A DNA stretch of 42,982 bases, from the NCBI GenBank assembly GCA_910579105.1, contig CAJTRT010000019.1, positions 1 to 42,982 of the forward strand. The letters are read 5' to 3'. Below are positions 23,425 to 30,454 of this stretch, piece by piece (position 1 is the stretch's first letter; each line of letters starts with the position of its first letter). The stretch comes from an uncultured Muribaculaceae bacterium (lineage in GTDB: Bacteria > Bacteroidota > Bacteroidia > Bacteroidales > Muribaculaceae). Under the pieces are notes generated by a model. It had not been told where the DNA came from, did no database searches, and saw nothing but the letters and a program-made list of their open reading frames with translations. The position numbers and the translations under genes are program-made.

Positions 23425-24870
23425 ATGACTACATTCCTGATCTCTCTCGCCGTGCTTGTCGCCGGCTACTTCGTCTACGGGCTGCTTGTCGAGAAGGTTT
23501 TCGGCATCGACCCCAAGCGCCTCACCCCGGCTGTCAGCCACCCCGACGGCGTTGACTTCGTGCCGCTGCCCGCGTGGAAGGTGTTTATGATCCAGTTCCT
23601 CAACATCGCCGGCGTGGGGCCTATTTTCGGAGCCATAATGGGCGTTATGTTCGGCCCGGCGGCGTTTTTATGGATTGTGCTGGGAACCATCTTCGCCGGG
23701 GCGGTGCACGACTTCACTTCCGCCATGCTGTCGCTCAGGCAGGGCGGGGTGTCGCTCCCGGAGGTCGTGGGCAACGAGCTTGGCGGGGGCGCGAGGCAGG
23801 TCATGCGCGTGTTCTCCGTGGTGCTGCTGGTGCTCGTCGGGGCGGTGTTCGTGCTCACTCCGTCGGGACTGCTGGCCTCGATGACACCCGCCTACATGGG
23901 GGTGACTTTCTGGGCGGCGGCCATATTCCTGTATTATCTCCTGGCCACCATGCTCCCGATCGACAAGCTGATAGGGAAGCTCTACCCGCTCTTCGGCGGG
24001 GCGCTGCTGTTCATGGCCGTCGCGCTGATGTGCGTGATGCTTTTCGGCGATGTGACGATTCCCGACGGTATGGCCGACGGCCTTTACAACCGCCATCCGG
24101 AGGCCGCCTCCCACGCGCTTTTCCCGATGCTGTTCATATCGATCGCTTGTGGCGCGATTTCCGGCTTCCACGCCACCCAGTCTCCCATGATGGCGCGCTG
24201 CCTGGAAAACGAGAATCTCGCCCGCCCGGTGTTCTACGGGGCGATGGTGGCCGAGGGGGTGGTGGCGCTGATATGGGCCGCCGCCGCGATCGCTTTCACC
24301 GGCGGCTACTCCCAGCTCGCCGAATATATGGCCGCCGAAGGCCATACGCCCGGCACGCTCGTCCATGACGTCTCTATCGGATGGCTCGGCACTTTCGGGG
24401 GCGTGCTCGCGATCATAGGGGTCGTGGCAGCGCCGATCACCACCGGCGATACGGCGCTGCGCTCGGTGCGCCTCATCATTGCCGACACCCTGAGGCTCGA
24501 CCAGCGGGCGTTCGTCAGACGCGCCGCAGTCAGCATACCGCTCTTCGCCGTCACGTTCGCGGTGATGATGGTTGACTTCCAGGTGCTTTGGCGCTATTTC
24601 GCATGGAGCAACCAGTCGCTTGCCGTGTTCACCCTCTGGGCAGTCACCGTGTACCTCGCCCGCAACAGGCGCTTCTTTTATATAACTCTCCTTCCGGCGC
24701 TGTTTATGACCGTCGTGACCGTCAGCTACATATTCATGGCTCCCGAAGGATTCTCGCTCGACCCCGCTCTGTCGCTCGCCGCCGGCGGAGCCGCGGCGGC
24801 ATTGCTCCTGGCGTGGTTCGCCGCGCGGCTCCCGGCAATGCGCCGCGCGGGTGGCCTGGCCGTTGACTGA
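23425..24870 (+). CDS. cstA: CstA-family carbon starvation transporter
   Basis: A 481-residue membrane protein with about 12-14 hydrophobic helices. CstA signatures are VPLPAWKVFMIQFLNIAGVG split across its first loop, GTIFAGAVHDF, and the conserved SGFHATQSPMMARCLENE. CstA/BtsT proteins import peptides or pyruvate when carbon is short. The length matches the short form usual in Bacteroidetes and lacks the C-terminal extension of the E. coli protein. The ATG at 23425 gives a natural N-terminus (MTTFLISLAVLVAGYFVYG). A MITE-like element ends 3 bp upstream, so it supplies the entire leader and perhaps the promoter. Confidence 0.93.
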   Translation: MTTFLISLAVLVAGYFVYGLLVEKVFGIDPKRLTPAVSHPDGVDFVPLPAWKVFMIQFLNIAGVGPIFGAIMGVMFGPAAFLWIVLGTIFAGAVHDFTSAMLSLRQGGVSLPEVVGNELGGGARQVMRVFSVVLLVLVGAVFVLTPSGLLASMTPAYMGVTFWAAAIFLYYLLATMLPIDKLIGKLYPLFGGALLFMAVALMCVMLFGDVTIPDGMADGLYNRHPEAASHALFPMLFISIACGAISGFHATQSPMMARCLENENLARPVFYGAMVAEGVVALIWAAAAIAFTGGYSQLAEYMAAEGHTPGTLVHDVSIGWLGTFGGVLAIIGVVAAPITTGDTALRSVRLIIADTLRLDQRAFVRRAAVSIPLFAVTFAVMMVDFQVLWRYFAWSNQSLAVFTLWAVTVYLARNRRFFYITLLPALFMTVVTVSYIFMAPEGFSLDPALSLAAGGAAAALLLAWFAARLPAMRRAGGLAVD

Positions 24871-24914
24871 CGGCCGGCACCGGCGTCCAGCATATTCAAA
24901 CATATAACTGTATC

Positions 24915-25787
24915 GTGGATTTTATCAAGGAACTCGGCGGCTCGACCCGCTATTGCTTTCACTCGCATACCGAATTCTGCGACGGCCGCGCCCAGATGGA
25001 GGCGTTCGCCCGCGAGGCCGTCGCCCGCGGATTCACCCATTACGGCTTCTCGCCACATTCTCCCCTGCGGTTCCACTCGCCTTGCAATATGCTCGAGGCC
25101 AACGTGCCCCGCTACCTGGCCGAGGTCGCCCGTATAAACCGCGAACACGGGGCTTCGTGCCGCTTCTATGCCGGGATGGAGATTGATTATATCGACGACA
25201 CCTGGGGGCCGGCCATTACCTATTTCCGACAGCTGCCGCTCGACTTCCGCATAGGCTCGGTGCATTTCATCCCGACCAAGAATGGCCGCTTCGTCGATGT
25301 CGACGGCTCGCCCGAGCGTTTCTGCCGGTATGTGAAAGAACTATTTGACTCTGATATCCGCTACGTTGTGGAGACATTTTACCGCCAGAGCCGCCGCATG
25401 GTGCTCGCCGGCGGTTTCGACTTCATAGGCCATTTCGACAAGGTCGGCCTCAACGCCTCTGCCTGGCAGCCGGGAATCGAGGAGGAAGACTGGTACCGCG
25501 CGCTCGTTGACGAGCTTGTGGATCTGATAATCGACCGCCGCGTGGCCGTCGAGGTAAACACGAAGATTTACGCCAAGACCGCTCCATCCGATGCCGTAGG
25601 CCATCCCGCAGGCGCTCCCGCCGGCACAGGCCGCTTCTTCCCCGCCGAGCGCCATCTCGCGCGCCTGAAAGCCGCCGGCATACCCATCCTTGTCAACTCC
25701 GACGCCCACGTCCCCGCCCTTATCGACGCCTCCCGCGCCGAGGCACTCGCACTCCTCGCCTCGCTGCCATTACGTCTGGCGGAATGA
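24915..25787 (+). CDS. PHP-domain histidinol-phosphatase
   Basis: A 290-residue metal-dependent phosphatase of the PHP/HisK (HisJ) family. Metal ligands are seen in CFHSHTEFCDG (His16, His18, Asp23), FSPHSPL, GMEIDY, GSVHFI, GHFDKV and the last NSDAHVP. The family hydrolyses histidinol phosphate, but related PHP enzymes use other phosphoesters and no other his genes are here, so the substrate is likely rather than sure. It starts with GTG: no in-frame ATG is available upstream before the cstA stop, and the conserved domain begins at about residue 11. It follows cstA by 44 bp. Confidence 0.88.
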   Translation: MDFIKELGGSTRYCFHSHTEFCDGRAQMEAFAREAVARGFTHYGFSPHSPLRFHSPCNMLEANVPRYLAEVARINREHGASCRFYAGMEIDYIDDTWGPAITYFRQLPLDFRIGSVHFIPTKNGRFVDVDGSPERFCRYVKELFDSDIRYVVETFYRQSRRMVLAGGFDFIGHFDKVGLNASAWQPGIEEEDWYRALVDELVDLIIDRRVAVEVNTKIYAKTAPSDAVGHPAGAPAGTGRFFPAERHLARLKAAGIPILVNSDAHVPALIDASRAEALALLASLPLRLAE

Positions 25788-25792
25788 GAATT

Positions 25793-26572
25793 TCAGCGGG
25801 CGACGAGGCCGCCGTCGACAAGGTAGTGGCCGCCGGTGCAGAAGCTCGAGGCGTCGGAGGCGAGGAAGTAAACGACCTCGGCGACTTCCGAGGGCTCGCC
25901 GACGCGCCCGCGCGGGTAGAGGGCGTTCTCTTCGGCCCATAGGCGCTCGGCGCTGACATGCGCGGGGTCGGCGGCCTCGAGGCGGCGGAAAAGGTTGTCG
26001 ACCAGCGGGGTACGCACCGTGCCGGCGCAGACGGCGTTGACGCGTATGCCGTACTGGCCCAGGTCGATCGAAAGCCCGCGGGTGATCTGACCCAGCGCTC
26101 CTTTTGTAAGCCCGTAGCCGAAGCTCTTGGCTTTGCCGATATACCACTGGTCGGAAGCGTTTATGACCACGGTGCCTCCCCCGGCCTTTATCAGGTGGGG
26201 GACTGCCGCGCGCAGAGTGTGGAACGTTCCGTAGATATTGGTCTGTATCATCAGGTCGAGTTCCTCCTCGGTAATGTCGAGCAGGGTGTTGCGCCGGTGG
26301 ATTCCGGCGTTGGCAAATACGCTGTCGATTCCTCCGAACCGTTCCGCCGCGGCATCCACTGCGGCGGTCACGGCCTGCCGGTCGCGGGTGTCGGCTACCG
26401 CGAAAAGCAGCTGTCCCGGCTTGCCGGTTGCCGCCACCAGTTCCGCCGCGGCTTCCTCGTTGATGTCGGCGAACGCCACATTCCATCCCTCCGCGGCGAA
26501 TTTCCTGACCGCGGCGGCGCCGATGCCGGTTGAACCGCCGGTAATGAACACAGTCTTGCTTCTGTCTGCCAT
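25793..26572 (-). CDS. Short-chain dehydrogenase/reductase
   Basis: A 259-residue classical SDR. The NAD(P) loop is TGGSTGIG (11-18), the NAG motif is in FANAG (88-90), and the catalytic residues are Ser140, Tyr153 and Lys157 (NASDQW; YGLTKGAL). The acidic Asp36 after the second strand (FADINEE) favours NAD. The closing motif (CTGGHYLVDGG) is typical. The substrate cannot be told from sequence. It is convergent with the phosphatase gene (stops 6 bp apart) and divergent from tatA. Confidence 0.93.
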   Translation of the reverse strand: MADRSKTVFITGGSTGIGAAAVRKFAAEGWNVAFADINEEAAAELVAATGKPGQLLFAVADTRDRQAVTAAVDAAAERFGGIDSVFANAGIHRRNTLLDITEEELDLMIQTNIYGTFHTLRAAVPHLIKAGGGTVVINASDQWYIGKAKSFGYGLTKGALGQITRGLSIDLGQYGIRVNAVCAGTVRTPLVDNLFRRLEAADPAHVSAERLWAEENALYPRGRVGEPSEVAEVVYFLASDASSFCTGGHYLVDGGLVAR

Positions 26573-26604
26573 AGCGCTTTAATGTATTTTAGAGAATCCG
26601 TTAG

Positions 26605-26636
26605 CGCGAATTTACGCATTTTGTCGTAATTTCGCG
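26605..26636. promoter_or_regulatory. Inverted repeat in the SDR/tatA divergent promoter region
   Basis: CGCGAATTTACG (26605-26616) and CGTAATTTCGCG (26625-26636) form an inverted repeat with one mismatch and an 8-bp spacer. TAATTTCG at 26627-26634 resembles a -7 box for tatA and overlaps the right arm, so the repeat could be an operator. Confidence 0.35.
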
Positions 26637-26658
26637 TTGAACAATCTAACCGACACTC

Positions 26659-26901
26659 ATGAATATGACATACGCGCTTATCCCGGCATTCTTCGGAGGC
26701 CTCCGCGGCTGGGAATGGATTATAATAGCCATCGTGATCCTGCTCCTTTTCGGGGGCAAGAAGATTCCCGAACTTATGCGCGGCCTCGGCAAGGGGATCC
26801 GCGGTTTCAAGGAGGGGCTTAGCGATATGAGCGAGGAGATAAGCAAGCCTGTGGAGAAAAAGAAGCCGGCCGGACAGGAGGGCGACGAGAAGGCCGGGTA
26901 A
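26659..26901 (+). CDS. tatA: Twin-arginine translocase subunit TatA
   Basis: An 80-residue TatA/E protein. A single membrane helix (about 18-31; WEWIIIAIVILLLF) is followed by the hinge FGGKKIPELM and an amphipathic helix (LGKGIRGFKEGL), then a charged Lys/Glu tail. It makes the protein-conducting part of the Tat pathway for folded proteins. A second ATG at 26665 is possible. tatC follows after 13 bp and no tatB is present, the usual minimal arrangement in this phylum. Confidence 0.93.
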   Translation: MNMTYALIPAFFGGLRGWEWIIIAIVILLLFGGKKIPELMRGLGKGIRGFKEGLSDMSEEISKPVEKKKPAGQEGDEKAG

Positions 26902-26914
26902 ACCTCTCCCTGGG

Positions 26915-27739
26915 ATGGCCGGAAATACCGAAAATGCCTCTGGAATGTCGGAGGAGATGACATTCTGGGACCACCTCGACGCCTTGCGGGGGGTGATGCT
27001 GAAAGCGATCGCGGTTTTCGCCGCGGCTGCTGCCGCGTTGTTCGCGTTCATGCCGGAAATCTTCAACGGCGTGGTGCTTGCACCGTGCAGGCCGGAGTTC
27101 GCCACATACCGGTTCCTGGCGCGGCTGGCGTCGCTGTGGCCCGGGGCTTTCGATGCCCCCTCGACAGACTTCTCGGTAGAGCTGATGAACTATCAGCTCG
27201 CCTCGCAGTTCTTCATCCATATGTCGATGACCTGCTGGTTGGCGCTGGTATTGTCGTTCCCGGTCGTGATCTACATATTCTGGACGTTTATAAAGCCGGG
27301 GCTTTATCCCCGCGAGCGGCGCGGCGCCACCAGGGCGTTCCTCTTCGGCGTGGTCATGTTCTACCTCGGGGTCGCTGTGGGCTATTACCTGGTGTTCCCG
27401 CTGACGGTGCGCTTCCTGTCTGACTACCAGTTGAGCGAACTGGTGCCGAACGTGATCTCGCTCGACAGCTATACCGACACGTTCGTCACAATAGTGTTCC
27501 TTATGGGGGTCGTGTTCGAACTCCCGCTGCTGGCGTGGCTGTTGGGGCGCATGGGGCTGCTCACCCGGAATTTCTTCGCCCTCTACCGCCGCCACGCCAT
27601 TGTCGCGCTGCTGGTGCTCGCGGCTGTGATCACCCCTACCGGCGACCCATTCACACTGTTCGCCGTGTTCATACCCATATATCTGCTTTGGGAGTTCAGC
27701 GCCACACTTGTACCTAAGAGCGCTCCGACAGACGATTGA
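26915..27739 (+). CDS. tatC: Twin-arginine translocase subunit TatC
   Basis: A 274-residue protein with six membrane helices. The N-terminal MTFWDHLDALRG and the first cytoplasmic region form the signal-peptide-recognition site; FIKPGLYPRERR is the TatC signature loop; a conserved Glu lies in MGVVFELPLLAWLLGR; and ITPTGDPFTLF marks the last helices. The ORF start at 26915 adds ten residues before the conserved MSEEM, and 26945 is an alternative start. The stop overlaps the start region of the glycosyltransferase gene, so the three genes are likely one transcript. Confidence 0.95.
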   Translation: MAGNTENASGMSEEMTFWDHLDALRGVMLKAIAVFAAAAAALFAFMPEIFNGVVLAPCRPEFATYRFLARLASLWPGAFDAPSTDFSVELMNYQLASQFFIHMSMTCWLALVLSFPVVIYIFWTFIKPGLYPRERRGATRAFLFGVVMFYLGVAVGYYLVFPLTVRFLSDYQLSELVPNVISLDSYTDTFVTIVFLMGVVFELPLLAWLLGRMGLLTRNFFALYRRHAIVALLVLAAVITPTGDPFTLFAVFIPIYLLWEFSATLVPKSAPTDD

Positions 27740-27741
27740 AA

Positions 27742-28749
27742 ATGAAACAGATCGCGGTAATAATACTGAACTGGAACGGGGCGGGGCTGCTCCGCGAGTT
27801 TCTCCCCTCCGTCGTGGCCAATACCGATTCGGAGCTTGCGGATGTGATAGTGGCCGACAACGGCAGCACCGATGATTCCCTGAGTGTGCTCCGAGAGGAA
27901 TTTCCCGGGGTAAGGGTGCTCGAATTCTCGGAGAACTACGGGTTTGCCGAGGGGTACAACCGCGCCGTGGCCGCGACCCGCTATCCCATGACGCTGCTTC
28001 TGAACTCCGATGTGGAGGTTCCCCCCGGGTGGATCGGGCCGTTGGCCGCGCATATGGAGGCAAATCCGCGGTGCGGCGCCTGCCAGCCGAAGATTCTGAG
28101 TTATAAGGATAAAGGTTCGTTTGAATACGCCGGGGCCTGTGGCGGTCTGCTCGACCGCAACGGGTATCCCTATTGCCGCGGGCGTCTTTTCGACACCACG
28201 GAGAAGGATCATGGCCAGTATGACGAGCCGATGGAGGTGATGTGGGCTTCCGGTGCGGCGCTCCTTGTGCGCTCGGCTCTCTACGAGGAAGTCGGAGGGC
28301 TTGACAGGGAGTTCTTCGCGCATATGGAGGAAATCGACCTCTGTTGGCGCGTGCGGCTCGCCGGTTATTCGGTTGAGGCCGTTCCCGCGTCGCGGGTCTA
28401 CCACCTCGGCGGTGGCTCCCTCCCCGCCTCGGATCCTCGCAAGACCTACCTGAACTTTCGCAACAACCTGCTCCTCCTCCACAAGAACATCCCGGCGAAA
28501 GACCTACGCGCGACGCTCCTGCGCCGCCGTCTGCTCGACACCCTTGCCTGGGCGAAATTCGTAGCTGCCCTTGATTTCGCCAACGCCCGCGCCGTCCTCA
28601 AAGCCCACTGCGACTTCCGCCGCATGCGCCGCGCCTACACCTCCCATCCCGGCCGCAATCTCCTCCGCGAACCTCTCCAGCGCCGCAACATCATCCTCGA
28701 CTACTACCTCTTCCGCCGCAAGACCTTCTCCGCCCTCCCCCGTCGGTAA
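27742..28749 (+). CDS. Family 2 glycosyltransferase
   Basis: A 335-residue GT-A enzyme of the rhamnosyltransferase-like GT2 group. The nucleotide-sugar site is seen in IILNWNGAGLL, VADNGSTDDSL and the DXD-type NSDVEV near residue 90; the acceptor region has MWASGAALLVRSALYEEVGG (20 residues) and HMEEIDLCWRVRLAGY near 190-205. It probably adds a sugar to a surface polysaccharide at the cytoplasmic face of the membrane. The start is the ATG at 27742, 2 bp after the tatC stop. A C-terminal Arg-rich stretch (RRMRRAYTSHPGRN) may bind membrane. No other polysaccharide genes adjoin it. Confidence 0.92.
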   Translation: MKQIAVIILNWNGAGLLREFLPSVVANTDSELADVIVADNGSTDDSLSVLREEFPGVRVLEFSENYGFAEGYNRAVAATRYPMTLLLNSDVEVPPGWIGPLAAHMEANPRCGACQPKILSYKDKGSFEYAGACGGLLDRNGYPYCRGRLFDTTEKDHGQYDEPMEVMWASGAALLVRSALYEEVGGLDREFFAHMEEIDLCWRVRLAGYSVEAVPASRVYHLGGGSLPASDPRKTYLNFRNNLLLLHKNIPAKDLRATLLRRRLLDTLAWAKFVAALDFANARAVLKAHCDFRRMRRAYTSHPGRNLLREPLQRRNIILDYYLFRRKTFSALPRR

Positions 28750-28937
28750 ATTCCCTTCCCCTCCTCTTTTCCCTTTTGCCCTCCCCCTCTTCCCATCTTT
28801 CCCTCTTTTTTTCACCCGCATATGGCTCACCTTCGGCTCGCCACCGTGGTGAGCCGAAGGCGAGCCCTTTCCAGTTTCCTTCTTCCCCCATTACTCCACT
28901 TTCTCCTTCTTTCCCCTCTTAAAATCCATTCTGCCTT
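28750..28937. repeat. Polypyrimidine tracts around a 43-bp palindrome
   Basis: From about 28751 to 28820 and again 28867 to 28921 the plus strand is almost only C and T. Between them, 28824-28866 is an imperfect palindrome built on GGCTCACCTTCGGCTC and its complement. It could form a long hairpin. No gene is seen. The second HUH transposase-like gene starts 72 bp after the palindrome, so this may be its REP-like partner sequence. Confidence 0.6.
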
Positions 28938-29891
28938 ATGTCTGACCCGAACTTCGCCTCTCCGACGTTCGTTCACCGCATCACTCGGCGGGCCTTCTTT
29001 CACGATTACACCAGGAAGGGGCGTTATATGATAACGATGACGGCGGAGCGCGGCAGGCCATCCCTTTCTGTGTTGGATAAGGGAGCGCCCTCGGTGGTTT
29101 TAACGCCGCTTGGCGAGGCTGTCAGGGAGGAGCTGTACTTGATCGGGAACCTTGACAGGCCCCTACACGTGGAAGCCTCCGTCATTATGCCCGACCATAT
29201 TCATTTCATCATCTTTGTCTCGGGAGCTCTTCCCAAGCCGCTCGGGAGCTATATCGGGGCTTTCAAGGGGGCTTGTTCGCGGAGGTGGGCAGCCATGACC
29301 GGGGCTGTGGAAGTGTCTCCGCTTTTCGTTAAAGGTTTTCACGACAGGATAATATGGGATGACGGGCATCGGGTGGTGGCATCCGGATACATCGCTGACA
29401 ACCCGCTGCGGGCGGCCATACGCAGGAGTCGTCCCGACCTGTTCCGGCGATACAATCGCGCGCAGATAGGGGATAGAGAATACGCCGCCTACGGCAACAT
29501 ATTCCTCCTTAAAGACTTCGACAAGAGGCCTGTGATTATCCATAGGGGAGATTCTGTCGAAGCAAGGCGGAATAACGAGAACGCGTGGCTCTCGTGTGCC
29601 GCGAACGGGGGCGTGCTTGTCTCCCCTTTCATCAGCCCGGATGAAAAGGTTATCCGTGACAAGGCGCTGGCGCTCGGAGGGCGCTTGATCGTGATTCGGA
29701 ACGACGGCTTCGAGGAGCGCTTCAAGCCGGTCGGCCGCGATTTCGACCTTTGCGCCGCAGGGCGTTTGCTCCTGATCGCGCCTTGGCCTGAGGCTTTGGC
29801 ACGCTCTGTCGTGAGCAGGGTTGAGGCTTTGTCGATGAACGCCGGCGCCGTGCGCCTCTCGTCCTACACTGGCGCGGTCATCCTGAGATAA
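28938..29891 (+). CDS. HUH/Y1 transposase-like protein with extra C-terminal domain
   Basis: A 317-residue protein. The first 165 residues are a REP-associated-type Y1 domain: FHDYTRKGRYMITMT at the start, the HUH motif PDHIHFII (His87, His89), LGSYIGAFKGACSRRW, and a probable catalytic Tyr151 in GYIADNPLRAA. Such proteins are often only 150-200 residues. Residues about 195-317 form an additional alpha/beta domain (NGGVLVSPFISPDEKVIRDK, GGRLIVIRNDGF, AAGRLLLIAPWP) that looks Rossmann-like and recalls the DprA/SLOG fold; this is impression only. It seems intact and lies beside a palindrome upstream and hairpins downstream. It is not closely similar to the transposase at 11270. Confidence 0.75.
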   Translation: MSDPNFASPTFVHRITRRAFFHDYTRKGRYMITMTAERGRPSLSVLDKGAPSVVLTPLGEAVREELYLIGNLDRPLHVEASVIMPDHIHFIIFVSGALPKPLGSYIGAFKGACSRRWAAMTGAVEVSPLFVKGFHDRIIWDDGHRVVASGYIADNPLRAAIRRSRPDLFRRYNRAQIGDREYAAYGNIFLLKDFDKRPVIIHRGDSVEARRNNENAWLSCAANGGVLVSPFISPDEKVIRDKALALGGRLIVIRNDGFEERFKPVGRDFDLCAAGRLLLIAPWPEALARSVVSRVEALSMNAGAVRLSSYTGAVILR

Positions 29892-29895
29892 AGAG

Positions 29896-29928
29896 CGGCG
29901 CTGTGACCTGGGTGCAGGCACAGCGCCG
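29896..29928. terminator. Hairpin between converging genes
   Basis: CGGCGCTGTG (29896-29905) and CACAGCGCCG (29919-29928) form a perfect 10-bp stem with a 13-nt loop. On the minus strand it is followed by CTCTTTATC, so it can serve the YhcH-like gene, and it also follows the transposase-like gene by 4 bp. Confidence 0.6.
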
Positions 29929-29933
29929 TGTGT

Positions 29934-29949
29934 CGGGAACGCGTTCCCG
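29934..29949. repeat. Perfect 16-bp palindrome
   Basis: CGGGAACGCGTTCCCG is perfectly self-complementary with no loop, 5 bp from the adjacent terminator hairpin. It may be a protein-binding site or part of a compound terminator. Confidence 0.5.
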
Positions 29950-29956
29950 GGGAGGG

Positions 29957-30400
29957 TCAGAGGCGGATTTTGCCGATGACTTTGCGGATGGTGGAGGTGC
30001 CGATGTTGGGGGCGTGGGGGTCTTCGGGATAAACGATCACGAAGTCTCCCTTTTTCAGGGTGACGTAGATTTCCGCCGGGTCGTCGACCAGGGCGCAGTC
30101 CTTGGCGGCATTGTACTCGCCTTCCCGGCTGAGGTTCTCGATGGGCTTCCAGCCGAATACCTCGCCGTCTTCGAGGGCGATGTGCACGTCGATGTAGTCG
30201 CGGTGCATTTCCAGGGGCTGGTTCTCGGCTTTCTTGGGATCGATGGTGGCGTTGTTTACGAACACGTCCTTGCCCTGGAGGTAGATTTTCCCGGCGGGGA
30301 GCTTGTCGAAGTCATTCCCTTTGACGAATTCGAAGAGCGGCTTGAAGCCGGGGTGGAGCGGATAGTAGCGCTCGGCGTTTTCCAGTGTTCCGATAATCAT
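29957..30400 (-). CDS. YhcH/YjgK/YiaL family protein
   Basis: A 147-residue cupin-like protein. The family features are MHRDYIDVHIALEDGE, the metal-site-like stretch near GEYNAAKDCALVDDP, and KGDFVIVYPEDPHAPNI, where Glu and His residues are placed for metal binding. Members occur with sialic acid and other sugar-degradation genes and some act as sugar anomerases or isomerases, but the biochemical role is uncertain. No sugar-catabolic gene is next to it here; it follows porU by 54 bp on the same strand. Confidence 0.88.
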   Translation of the reverse strand: MIIGTLENAERYYPLHPGFKPLFEFVKGNDFDKLPAGKIYLQGKDVFVNNATIDPKKAENQPLEMHRDYIDVHIALEDGEVFGWKPIENLSREGEYNAAKDCALVDDPAEIYVTLKKGDFVIVYPEDPHAPNIGTSTIRKVIGKIRL

Positions 30401-30454
30401 TGTCGTATGCGGTTTTTTAGATGTTAGGTCTTTTTCCCGAAGAGGGGCGCGGGG

